Positions 20,437 through 31,836 of a stretch of 64,000 nt of DNA are shown one piece after another (position 1 is the first letter of the stretch; every line of letters starts with the position of its first letter). The notes under the pieces were generated by a model. That model saw only the letters and a program-made list of their open reading frames with translations, was not told the origin of the DNA and did not search any database. The stretch covers positions 310,001 to 374,000 of the forward strand of contig JAKLMB010000008.1 of assembly GCA_022813625.1 (NCBI GenBank). The letters are read 5' to 3'. A program made the position numbers and the translations under genes. Origin of the DNA: Aaosphaeria pasadenensis. Its lineage: Eukaryota; Ascomycota; Dothideomycetes; Pleosporales.

Positions 20437-23400
20437 ATGGCGCCTATGGTCTCGATCCGGCCCGGAACGACGACATTACGTCGCGCTGCAAAATGTGGCG
20501 ATAGCCTTCGCAGAGTCACAACTTGCACAAGCTCCATACGGAGCAGGAACATAACGACGGCGGCGACGAGTAATCCTCCTGGAGACACTGTTAGAGACTA
20601 CCCTGGCCCATTCACACCTCGAGCGCCTCCGCCGCCGATCCAAAATATAGAGAAACGCAAAGAGGCGATACGAAAAGCGAAACCTTTCTCTGAATTCCTA
20701 ACGGATACCTTCAACAGGCAGCATGATTATCTACGGATTAGTATAACGGAGCGCTGTAATTTACGATGTTTGTACTGTATGCCAGAAGGTATGGCTGTCT
20801 CATCGTCTATCCAAAGTTCTACAAGCTAACATCAACAGAGGGTGTACCTCTTTCTCCCCCAGCGCATTTGCTCACCACACCCGAAATCTTCTATCTCTCC
20901 TCATTATTCGTCTCGCAAGGCGTCACGAAAATACGTTTAACCGGAGGCGAGCCGACTGTACGCCGCGATATCGTTCCCTTGATGCAATCGATTGGTTCAC
21001 TTCGCCCGAAAGGCCTGAAGGAGCTGGCCATAACTACAAATGGAATTTCTCTGTACCGTAAATTGGACACCATGGTTGAGGCCGGATTGACGGGTATAAA
21101 TCTCAGTTTGGATACACTGGATCCCTTCCAGTTCCAGATAATGACGAGGAGGAACGGCTTTGATGCTGTCATGAAGTGTATCGACCGTGTCCTAGAGATG
21201 AAAAGGTTGGGTGCGAACCTCAAGCTCAAGGTCAACTGCGTGGTTATGCGTGGTCTCAACGAACGAGATATCATACCATTTGTCGAACTTGGCCGCGAAA
21301 AGGATATCGAAGTGCGCTTTATCGAGTATATGCCATTTGGTGGAAACAAGTGGAGTCAAGGAAAGATGATCAGTTTTCAAGAGATGGTAGACATTATCAG
21401 AACAAAGTATCCAGGCTTGAGATCAGTTGCCGGGCACAAGAACGACACAAGCAAGACATACCACGTTCCTGGATTTGTCGGCAGAGTGGGCTTTATCACA
21501 AGTATGACCAACGACTTTTGTGGATCTTGCAATCGTCTGCGCATCACTAGCGATGGTAATCTTAAGGTTTGCCTCCACGGCAACGCAGAAGTCTCCCTGC
21601 GCGACCTGCTTCGCAAGGATAATGGTGGTGAGCCCATAGATCAGGAAGCTTTTGAACGAATAAAGCAAATTGAAATGGATCGTCGAGACGGGCGTCTCAG
21701 CGATGAAACGATCCTGGGGTGGGGCGAGCGAGAAAGGGAGCTTCTCAACGTCATTGGAGCCGCTGTCAAGCGGAAAGCAGAGAAACACGCAGATATCGGT
21801 GATCTCGAAAATATGGAGAACAGGCCGATGATATTAATTGGTGGGTGATCTTGACGTTTTCATTATTTGGGATCTTGAGGGACGGATGCGATACCACGGC
21901 GGTCATTACAGCATTGGTGGCGTTTGAATCAGATGGGATTCATTGGTCGTATTGGATATATTGGCGTATTCAAAATTGAGTTGATTACGACTTGTCTACT
22001 AGAACAAGCCTTACGTGATGTCCCATGCTGATGGTTATGTAGGGCCACCTACGAAAGCTCAACATCGAGTTCCACATCATGCGTTTGCTCCTACCCCTAC
22101 GATAGTGCGACCATGGTCGGCCATGAACCCGAACCTGCCAATTTTGCACTCATCACTGGGATCATTTTCTACCTCAAATACTCGTTACTTTTCTACGTCA
22201 CGGACTGCAAATGACTTGTTGAATGCAACTGTAGAACGAGCCCCGACTGGATCACCCACTCACGCCTTCTTTCTTTATGGGCACAGAGGAAACGACTTCC
22301 CAAATGGCGGGAAAGGCTTCCCAGAGCCTATAGAGAACGTCAACGAGCAAAGAGGCATAAAAAAACGAGAAACAGATGCCGTGGGAACGTTGATGAGCGA
22401 TATGATTGGCAGAGAACATTCCGTCGGTCCTGCGTCATCAGAGTTGAAAGATGTCATTGCCGCCCTCGAATCCAAAATAGATCTTCTGGACGCACGCCTT
22501 GTACTAGAGAAGACGCACATTCCATCTATATCCTTTCCGCCATGGGAAGATTTCTTAAACAGAGCGTCTCTCAAAGCAAATCTTGATCATTTGACGGATC
22601 GGGCCTTGTGGCGGTTGCGAAAGCGGGCATACTTGGCCGTCAAGACACTGGAGGAGAACCCAACGATCACTCAAGATCATGAGAAATTCCCACGAGAAGT
22701 TGTCGAACGCGCCATTGAGAAGCGCTCTCAAGACATACATGAGCAAAACGTCCTCGAGCTGCAGGACATATTGACTGGGTTTAGAACGCAGTTGATCCGC
22801 GTGCAAGAAAACGAAAAAGAGAAGCAGGCCAGACTGGAGGACTTGAAACAACGAGGCGAGGCTTTGGCAGAGCTGAAGGACGCGAAACTAGGAGATATTC
22901 AGGGTTGGGAGGACGGCAAGGATCCAGAAGCATCAGACCGGCTGCAGCCTTCATCACAACTCACACCTGGGCCTCCGGTCACTTCGCCTATTGGTGAAAT
23001 TGTTCAGCCTTCGAAATCGAATCACATCACTCGTGAAAAGCTTTACGGGGATGTCAAGTCTCCCCTGCTTCTAGTAGATTCATACCTGGCGATTGACCTC
23101 GAAGCTCCTGTTCCACAACTTCAGTCTCAATTATTCGAATTACATCAGCGGCTTAAACATTCATACCCGCAAATCGACTATCTCCCTTACAATGTATGGG
23201 AGTCGCAGAATGTGAGAACACTGCGATTGTGGACCAAGATTCTTTGGAACAAATACCAAACACGCTTCGACCATATGGATATTGAAGTAGACCCGCTCTT
23301 AGAAAACGTTCTAGCTGGATTTCTAAGAGACCACAAACTCAGCAAAGAAGCAGCAGAGCGAATGGCGATGAGGTTTGACGCCGTTTTCCGTCGTAAGATG

Positions 23401-24228
23401 CGGGTAGATGGACATGCAGAAGGAGAGTTGAAGTGGGACGAGATGGATGCCTCCATCGGAAGCTGGCTGAAAGATACCCAGAGCGAACAACGTCTAGATT
23501 TTCAACGAGAAGAAAAGCTTCTGCATGTGCAGCCGGAGAGGGGTTTTCCAATACGCCAACGACAATCATTCAGACGCGCCCAACTTCCGTCTCGACAATA
23601 CTCCACATCCGCACGCCCACCGCCTGTTTCCAAGGAGTCGGAATATCCAAGTGGACCCACTATCGACTCAGATAAGGTCAAATCAACCACAACACTACCA
23701 GAGCCAAACGCGCTACCTCATCTCACACCTTCAGGGTCTGCGCACATGGTCTCCGTCTCCTCCAAACCAGATACTATCCGCACCGCCATTGCCGTAGGCA
23801 TAGTACACTTCTCCAACTCCCAACCACTCTCTCTGGTCAAAATGAACGCCCTCAAGAAAGGAGACGTACTATCCGTCTCTCGGATCGCAGGAATCATGGC
23901 AGCAAAAGCCACCCCAACTCTCATCCCACTATGCCACCCCATTGCCCTGACGCACGTCAGCGTCGAGTTGAGGCTACTAGATGCTGATGCCTCCCGTCAA
24001 TTCGGCGGCGTACATGTCGAGGCGAAAGTGGCTTGCACGGGTCCCACGGGCGTTGAAATGGAAGCATTGACTGCAGTTATGGGCGCAGGGCTTACGGTGG
24101 TAGATATGTGTAAGGCGGTGGACAAGGGCATGCGGTTTACTGACGTGAGGGTCGTGCTTAAGGAAGGTGGGAGAAGTGGGACTTGGAAGGAGGAGGGTTG
24201 GGTAAGTCCTACTGTAGAAGGATCATGA
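20437..24228 (+). CDS. cnxABC: Fused molybdenum cofactor biosynthesis protein, MoaA-spacer-MoaC (CnxABC/MOCS1-like)
   Basis: Makes cyclic pyranopterin monophosphate from GTP, the first step of Moco synthesis, presumably in mitochondria (Arg-rich, acid-free N-terminus ~1-45). Exons 20437-20788, 20839-21840 and 22043-24228 give 1179 aa. MoaA radical-SAM half: C107-x3-C111-x2-C114 in ERCNLRCLYCMPEE, the SAM motif TGGEPTVRR, and the C-terminal 4Fe-4S ligands in DFCGSCNRLR...KVCLHG. The MoaA frame without the second splice ends exactly RPMILIGG-stop (TGA 21846), and the inferred donor lies inside those Gly codons. MoaC half from ~1009: LCHPIALTHV and MEALTAVMGAG-LTVVDMCKAVDKGM. Between lies a ~555-residue charged spacer with two presequence-like motifs (RYFSTSR at 499, RQYSTSAR at 969). 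Intron 2 (21841-22042) is inferred from phase and is less certain than intron 1 (20789-20838). Confidence 0.88.
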
Positions 24229-25655
24229 TACTCGGCCGAGAGAACTGTAAGATATGGGTGATTAGAAATAGAGTTAATGAGCCCTATGTATCAATCATAG
24301 CGTGGCATGCGAGCCATAAGAGTAGCAAAACCATGAACGCTCTTAGTCAAAAATAGCTGCTCGCTGTTAAATGTTACATTTCATTGTTTCCGCTGGACTT
24401 ACCGCCAATGTTGAGGCATCGTATCAAAGCAAATATGTGGACCATCGATACCCCGATATTACTACATACCGAGAAGTATCTCGCAATGCACACATCTGGA
24501 CTTTGAAGGAAGTACGAAAAACCGGTGAGGTGGAATGAATACAGGGCGACGTCTGCCTGGTTGGGAGATAGTCCAATAACATTATTATGCATTCAGCTGT
24601 GTCTTCGCCGCATGGACGCATTGTGAAGGAACGCGCAAATCTACTATTTGCTCCCCGCTTCTCCTTTGGTATCGTGTAGAGAAGGCGGCTAAGCTTCATC
24701 TGCAAACCTACCATTTGATCTTACCTCTATTGTGAAGTCATGTAGGAGAGAGAGCTGGGCTGTAATGCATGTACGACGAAGCGATTAGTGAATGAGCAGA
24801 TAAGACCGCGTGTAAGATTTGTAGGCTGGTTGAGAAAAGCCACGTCAATCCATCCGCATTGCAGTACCAGCGCAATAGGTTTGCGGCTCGCATGGTTCTC
24901 TGTTCATATTGTCAGTCGAGATTATAGTCAGATTGGAATATTCAGACAATAGCTAGTTTGATAGGTGCTTCAGATATGATACCCCGTCTTAAAAAATAGA
25001 GATTCAGCTACCTGTTTCGGCCCGCTCTGTGACTGGTCACTTTGAGTTCAGCCTCATTCAGTGCGTCGGATGTTCGACGTTCTCACAGCCCTAAAAATAT
25101 TAGCCACAGTCGGACATAACAAAAAGGCCCCCACGAAGACAAAGCATAGAAACGGTCACAAGTGACAGAGTAAGACATATCTTACTAACTTGTAGGCAGC
25201 CAATCTCTTACCTGAAATTCATCATGGGTGAATGAGAGGACAGTCGTACAAAGAGCCAATTATGCATGATTCGAGCGTAGGCATCATTGCCCTACGAATA
25301 GCGAGCTTTGGCATTACGATATAGCATACAACAAACATAGAACCGAGATATGAAAGGATATATCAACAACAAAACACCATACAGAAATCCGACACAGGCC
25401 GTTATCCCAGAGGCTCCGGATGGCCCCGATCTTCGCCGTCTAACTCCCCCCGAATCGCAAGGAAAACAAGGACGTATGTTCTGAGTGCTGGGATGGGGGA
25501 CAAAATCAACGTGATTCGCGAAGTTTCCGATTTTATCAAAACGAGAATCACAAAGCAGAAGACCGATTAAACAGCAATTTCTCCTGCCGAACGCCAGCGT
25601 CGTAATTATTCCACGTATTTCGCTTGCAACAGTTGGGATCATGATTGACGTATGT
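24229..25655. other. Intergenic region
   Basis: 1.4 kb, no supported gene. Open frames on the minus strand at 24374-24714 and up to 25655 show no family signature. Confidence 0.5.
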
Positions 25656-26053
25656 TTAGTATCTTCGCATTCTTTGGTGGACTTGTATTGGTTGATTAAC
25701 GAAAACGTCGACTTCGTCCGCTCGGCGAGATTGTTTCTCTTCATAGTGTCGAGAAGCAGCTTTGATGTCTTCGATTTGATGCTTTCATGTTGATCAGCCA
25801 ATAAGTCCCCCATAACAATTAGGTACTTACCTTAGTCAACTGAGGCCCTGAAGCTGTTACAAGGAATCCGTCGCGGCCCTAAGCAATCGATCAGTCATGG
25901 TGTGGCAACTTAGACTTGGCCATCAACATCTCATACCTGGAGAGTATAAGGTCTTACGATTGCATCTGGCCCGCAGTGGTATCGTATCTCAGACTGGATT
26001 ACCGCTCTCGAGATGCCGAACCCTGGAAGAAAGTACTGATTTGTCGCGGACAT
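25656..26053 (-). CDS. Small conserved fungal protein (YFLPGxGIxRxVIQxxI family), three exons
   Basis: 96 aa assembled from minus-strand exons 26053-25937, 25878-25831 and 25781-25656. Splice sites are CAG|GTATGA...CTTAG, AAG|GTAAGT...AAAG, all phase 0. The N-terminus MSATNQYFLPGFGIS-RAVIQSEI, then GPDAIVRPYTLQ, GRDGFLVTAS and a helix HQIEDIKAASRHYEEKQSRR, fits a short protein type common in ascomycetes (YFLP.DGI.REVI..DI..YLG.DA.VRPG...GY...A...LT..MI.DLK.DS.RW), which I recall as uncharacterised. No signal peptide or membrane segment. This copy is diverged: the usual Tyr-Leu-Gly is replaced by YHCG and AYRNLT by ASGPQLT. Function unknown. It is the only supported gene between 24.2 and 31.1 kb. 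Confidence 0.68.
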
Positions 26054-29000
26054 AATGGAAAAATAAAATAAAACGTATAGTAAGAACGTATGGTTGAAAC
26101 GTATGGTGAATGCAAGAAAAGAAAGGTAAATGATAGACACAAACAGCCGATCTTGACGCAAGGAATCCTTAGTATATGTGTTGTCTGATATCCGAGCTTT
26201 GGAGGACCATCAGTGTTTATATAATTTCAAGGACGATGAAGCAGGACGATTGTTATCTGAATTCGAAGTTCACCGGTAGGCTATACTTTTCAAAGGACAC
26301 CCATCGGGCTGTAACGTCTTATTTGTGTGCATTGACGCCCTCAAGCGCTGCACTCCTTGTCCTAGTTAAGAGAATGAGGCGGCGTCGGCTCGCCTCACCC
26401 CAGAGACCCAACGATGCCCAACGAAGAGATACCCACCCAGTCGAACAACAATAATGTCTCCCATCTGCACCTCATCCGGCATCCATTCTGAATAGATCTT
26501 CGGGTCGCCTCATGTTCCGCCTTCATTTCTTTGAGCCGGGCCATTATTACTAGCACTATATGCTCCGGCCTTTCTGACTTGCAATTGTTTTTGAGGTTTG
26601 CGCTTTCGCCACCCACCCCTGGCCCATGAATCAATATCTGGAACACCTAGCTCCATTCAATTAATGACCCTTAATGATTATTTTGGCAATTATGTCTTTT
26701 GCTTTCAAAAACCTGAAGGCTTACTGCAAGACTTCAAGGTGATCACAATTTAAGGTGCACGCGGCGAATGTAGTGTACAACAGCCAACGAAAAATGGGCC
26801 TTGGCGGCACCTGACGCCAGGAAGATCCTACCTCGATATGAACGTCAAACTGACAGACGTAAATATCGGAACGGAGACGCTTAGAGATACGGTGTCTCTA
26901 ACCGGAACTCTGGGAAAATTCACGGTGTCTTGCGTTGGGCACCCTTCACCGCCATCGTCACCTCATACGCCAGCTAGGACGGACCCAGTAGGCCACAAGG
27001 AACATCCCTTTCGAACCATGTCACAACGACAACATCAAGTTACTTCTCTTTTCTGTACGCAAAGAAGCAAGTTTCATCCGCGGCATTTACAATGATTTCT
27101 AACTTCAAGATACGACAATTCCTGGTTCTGAACGGATAGCTCGGTTCCATCAATCTTCAATGCTGCATTGTGGCTCCAGCATGTATTTGATGATATTTCG
27201 TGGTCAGGGTTTCCAAAGACTTCTGGATATTCAAAAGGTCTTTGTTATCACTGCTTCTACTGTTTCTACTCAGTTCAACCTACTCAGCGTAGAACCGCCC
27301 AAATGAAGGCAAATCTGTGGATAGTCGTAGGTACAGGATCCCTTGGCCATGAACTGCCACGCGCGACAAAATACGAGGATCCCCCGTAATTGATCCATGG
27401 ATAGCACACGATCCAGAGTTCTTGCCGCGTACGCTACAGAGATCGGCATCACGCCAGAAAGTTGAGGTTGTTCTCTGCCCATTCCTAGGTAGCAAGTCTG
27501 ACAACGCAACCGCAATATCCTTCCTCGGGCAACGCCACTGCGTCAGGCCATTTCTCCAAAAACTATGCAAGGGAAGCAAATGCTGAGTGCCGCTTCTAAC
27601 GTCTTCTACACTTTGTATGAACTGTTAAGACTCCAGGAATCCGGTTCTCCGAATCCATCGAACCATAGGCGACCAATCACTACGGACTGAGCACGAATTG
27701 GGACCAGTCTGGAGAGACCTTGCTGCACTTACCCCGCTCGCTTCTACTCCATATGGCTGCTTCCAAGCTACACGTATCTGGATATCTAGTAATGACGGAC
27801 TTGGGCATCGCAGCCAACGGCATTATTGTGGGGAAAGACAGGGCGCGCAAGCAAGGATGCCTTAGACAAAAGCACAGACTGGGTTCGTTCGTCCTGGTAA
27901 GAACTCGGTACCTTTGACGGGAGTCTCCTTAGCTACCGGGTTTTGACAGCTCGTTATCGCTTGGCTTCGAGAAGTTGTGAGAGGTCGACCGAGGATCACC
28001 ATGCAGGATCAAAAGCATTTGGACGTCGAATCTTACGTGGCAGTGTGGCAAATATGCAAAACCGATATCATCATGCTGAGATATTCCAGGAGCCATCACC
28101 GAGTCCGTAACGAAGGTTCTACCAGTATGCATCCAGAGGATTTCAACACCAACTTACTACTGTTCGCACCCTAGTAAGTTGCACACCTCAGTGCCTTGGT
28201 GACCGGATGCTGGATGAATATGGATCTTATCAGTAACTGAACTCCCGTGTATGCGCATAGCCCCGAACCTGCAGACCCGAACGATTGGTCTCACCGCACC
28301 CACCCTTCGGTTGAATCAAGTGGCCGCCGCAAATATCATTAAACACCTCATCAAGGTGATTACCAAACTCACTGTATGATGTCAAGGAAGTTACGTTGCT
28401 GCATGACCGCAAAATATCCGATGATCCCTCCAATTCATTGCACGGCAATGTGTTGTCTCACACCATGTTCTATGAGGTGTTGAACAAGAACTTCGCAAAT
28501 TATAGCCTTATTTTATTGTTTGCATGGACAGTAATGAACAATTTGTTCCTACTCCCGATTTACCAGGACTTGAAGTACTGCAAACAATGATTATGATATC
28601 AACAATCACAACAAGTAAAGGTTGACAGATGTCGGTCTCCTATCGATACAGTACAGGCACTCATGTACTCAGGAGAGTAATTATTTTCCCCTCGGGCCGA
28701 TTTCTCCTATTTTTCAAACACCACAAAATTCCAGACACCAGGTATAGCGGGCATCACTGCGGGACCCTCCGTATGGAGTCTTTAGTGGAAAACTATTACC
28801 GATATTGCTTATTCCTATCACACAGCTCAGAATGGTCCTCCACCCAAGTCACAAGACCAATGCTTCCAGACAAGGCGACGAATAGAATATAACGAAAATG
28901 ATCAACATCTTACAAGATTCAGTATTACATATTTTATATTCCGAGATGCTGCGGACGAATTATTTTTCCTTATCACAGTTGCTGACGAACTGGTGGTTCG

Positions 29001-31071
29001 TGAGATGAGGACCATCGCAAGTACCACGCCGCACGGGGCAACAGACACTTCAGATCATTTCCATAAGCAGTCACGGGCATTTAACTACCGAACGCCTAAT
29101 CCATATATCATCCCTCAGTTCGGTTTACAAAAATGTGAGGCGTTAGGGTCGTCCTCAGAATCCGTTCCTCCAATCTCGACCAAACGTGACTATCGTTGTG
29201 TACCAATTAGCGTCAGCTGCTCGGGTGGACTCCAAGTGATCATCTCAAAGTCAAGGACGGCAAAGGTACACCACCAATGTTAAGGCGACCAATCAGCAGA
29301 ACAGTGATATCTTGGACAGTGCAAGTGTACTCAGACATTTCGTGCTTTTGCGCTCATCAGATGATGCCGACGAGGTAAGCTGAGCGGTCCCTAAACCGAT
29401 TTGCTTTTTCCCTCTGACGCCTAGATTTCAAGTAATGATATGACAGGCCGGTGACCAATTTCCTATGCTCCTAAACAGAAAATGACATAACAATCCCAGG
29501 GGACAGAGTAGTATCATAACTCATTAGAAGGATACTGGAGATTGCGATGGGAGAGGGGAGTTTCTCGTTAACTTGTGTCGGTTTACCGTGACGACTTGTA
29601 TTATGCAAAGCAATTTGAACTCGCCATCGGATATACTCAAGTAATCAGCAGTCTTTGAAGCCTCTCTCATTCTGCTAGATAGTATTGACCCCAATATCCG
29701 GGCTGTGATAAGAGTAGACTCCTCGTACTGTGGCTGGGTTCGAAAACATCCATAGTATCGAAAATACGTCTGCGATCGCGAGCCGTTCTTTGATGATGGC
29801 AATTCTGTCAAGCAACGTCTTGCATCCGATCAAATCTGTCCGAAAAGATCATCTGCAAATCGAAGTTGTGAACAGGTGCCCTTCTTATTGACAACACGGC
29901 ATCATTAGCTAACAATATGAGATACAGATACTGGCATGGAGTTTACATCCATCCCAGTCCACATCGAGATGTAACCCAATGAGCTCACCGATTACCCTCG
30001 CCCATCCTACCCAACGGTTCTACCTTCGAAGAACAATGACCATCTTACTGATCAACTGAAAGCTACGAAATATATAATACCACTTATTCGCCACATAGCT
30101 GGACTCGGACTCGTTCGAAACAAGCTGTTTCATGCTATCGTGTAGAAGATACACCCCTTGGACCTGAGCGTCAAGTGCGACCCAGTGCGCCAAGATGCCT
30201 GTGAAAGGACAACCAGATCTACCTACAGCGAGTAGGCGAGCACATAGCGGCACGACCAAAGCACGTCCGAAACAACGTAACGAATTCCACAGACGTTGAT
30301 AATTCATTGCGCAGTTGGATCAGTCCACGACCTCGAAATGTTGGGTAACACTGCCTTTGGGGCTGAATCTCGAGTTGTATCATCAGTTGGTCACGCCACG
30401 ATTCTCATACAAGGGAACAAGATATGGACTTTGATGAACCTCAGATGCATTGGGTCTTTACGATTTTGACTTATTCGGATTAGACATGGCGAGTCGCTTT
30501 ACCGTGAGGTCGTTCCACATTGACCGACCTAGAGTACCAGTCAAAGGCTTCCAAGTTTCTGGTTCCTTCTAAGTACTCTTCAACGATTTTCATGGCTTCA
30601 AGTCATATGGAGGGGGCGGTTTAGTCTTGTGGGCGGTTGGGGGTATGTCTCAATGAGTGAGAGCAAGGACATATCGATCATTAGCAGTGATCGTGAGGCT
30701 CGGGATGAGACTTCGCATGTTCGTCCGTGGTTGGGAAAACTGTGAGATCTTGATTAGGAAGATGTGTGCGGTACCATGATTCAAAAGTATTGCCTTCCAT
30801 CGGACGGCGAGGTCGCTTGTAGCAATGGTTCAAAATTGTTGAGAACAGGTTGTGAGAAAAATCGGGATAACCGATCTACCATATATTTAAAGCGTATACT
30901 CTGCTCGCTCTCTTGTTCCTTCTCATCACACACTCCTCACACACTGCTCAGCTGGAAAAAGCACAAGTCTACCTCTCCATAAAACTCCACCCAAAACCTC
31001 ATCGCCCGACAAACACAGACACCCACCTCAACCATACTCAGTCAAACATCTCATCTGGAAATCTAATCAAC
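26054..31071. other. Gene-poor region, 5 kb
   Basis: No supported gene. Open frames are under 100 codons, scattered on both strands, without recognisable domains; I saw no LTRs, terminal inverted repeats, reverse-transcriptase or transposase motifs. The longest notable stretch is ~75 open codons at ~27360-27585 (plus; ends GQRHCVRPFLQKLCKGSKC), unrecognised. It may be decayed sequence or contain noncoding transcripts. Confidence 0.45.
30880..30890 (+). promoter_or_regulatory. TATA-like element, RING gene
   Basis: CATATATTTAA about 185 bp upstream of ATG 31072, followed by a CT- and CA-rich leader. Confidence 0.4.
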
Positions 31072-31836
31072 ATGGAATCTTCCTTCACCATTACAGCGCC
31101 AGCTATTTCGATTGCTTCGAGCATCTACAGCTGCGAGTCTCTCCCAAGCCTAATCAATACAAGCTCTTCGCCCGCAAGTGAAGTGCCAACTGCATCCGCG
31201 ACATCGAGCGTCAGTGATTTCGAGTTGCGCCCCAATCTACTCGAGATGAACTCTCCCTCAAGGGATGCATCACCTCCACTAAGTCTCAACAACTACAAGT
31301 CGCCCCCGAGTCCGATCAACCTGAGCACCTCCTCAACGGCTGTATCGCCGACTGAATCGATGGAAGGGAATTGCAATAGCTACAAATCGCCCCCGAGCCT
31401 ATCAAGCATCCTGCCTCATCGAATCGAACTCCCGATATCTCGCCCAACAATTCACGGAGAAAATTTCCTAAAGGGCAGTTTCCAAGACAAGTGCTCCTTC
31501 CCCATCGAGACAAACGGCGCAATCCGCTGCAAAAGCTGTGGAGAGATGCCCCGTGTCATCTTCAGAATTCGCCAGGCCTTTGGGTGCGGACACACCCTCT
31601 GCAGCGGATGCATCAACCGAGCGGTCCTCAGTAACCCTGGAAAGTCGAAGAGCTGCCCGTGCTGCGGCGCGACCTGGATCAAAAATGTTGAGTTGCAGAA
31701 ATCGTCTTCAACGGCTCCGCCGTTCCAGCCGGCCGTGGTTGGGAAGAAGGACACTTTCTGGACGCGAGTCTTCGGATCATTTATGAGTCGTCAGCGACAA
31801 CAATCATATCGCCATATTCGGGAAAAGGACGCTTGA
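31072..31836 (+). CDS. RING-finger protein, candidate E3 ubiquitin ligase
   Basis: 254 aa, intronless; ATG 31072 chosen because the 53 codons upstream are open only from a TTG and lie in the leader. Residues 1-130 are Ser/Pro-rich and disordered, with a short internal duplication (NNYKSPPSP at ~73 and NSYKSPPSL at ~102). A C3HC4 RING occupies 153-198: C153-x2-C156, then GCGHTLCSGC, ending in CPCC. The C-terminus is short and basic (WTRVFGSFMSRQRQQSYRHI). It probably transfers ubiquitin through its RING; substrate unknown. The disordered Ser-rich N-terminus may be phosphorylated. Confidence 0.82.
   Translation: MESSFTITAPAISIASSIYSCESLPSLINTSSSPASEVPTASATSSVSDFELRPNLLEMNSPSRDASPPLSLNNYKSPPSPINLSTSSTAVSPTESMEGNCNSYKSPPSLSSILPHRIELPISRPTIHGENFLKGSFQDKCSFPIETNGAIRCKSCGEMPRVIFRIRQAFGCGHTLCSGCINRAVLSNPGKSKSCPCCGATWIKNVELQKSSSTAPPFQPAVVGKKDTFWTRVFGSFMSRQRQQSYRHIREKDA

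Noticed and set aside
25292..25813. 173-codon minus-strand ORF with a hydrophobic C-terminus
   Set aside because: It overlaps exon 3 of the small YFLPG-family gene in another frame; the spliced frame has a family match and this one has none.
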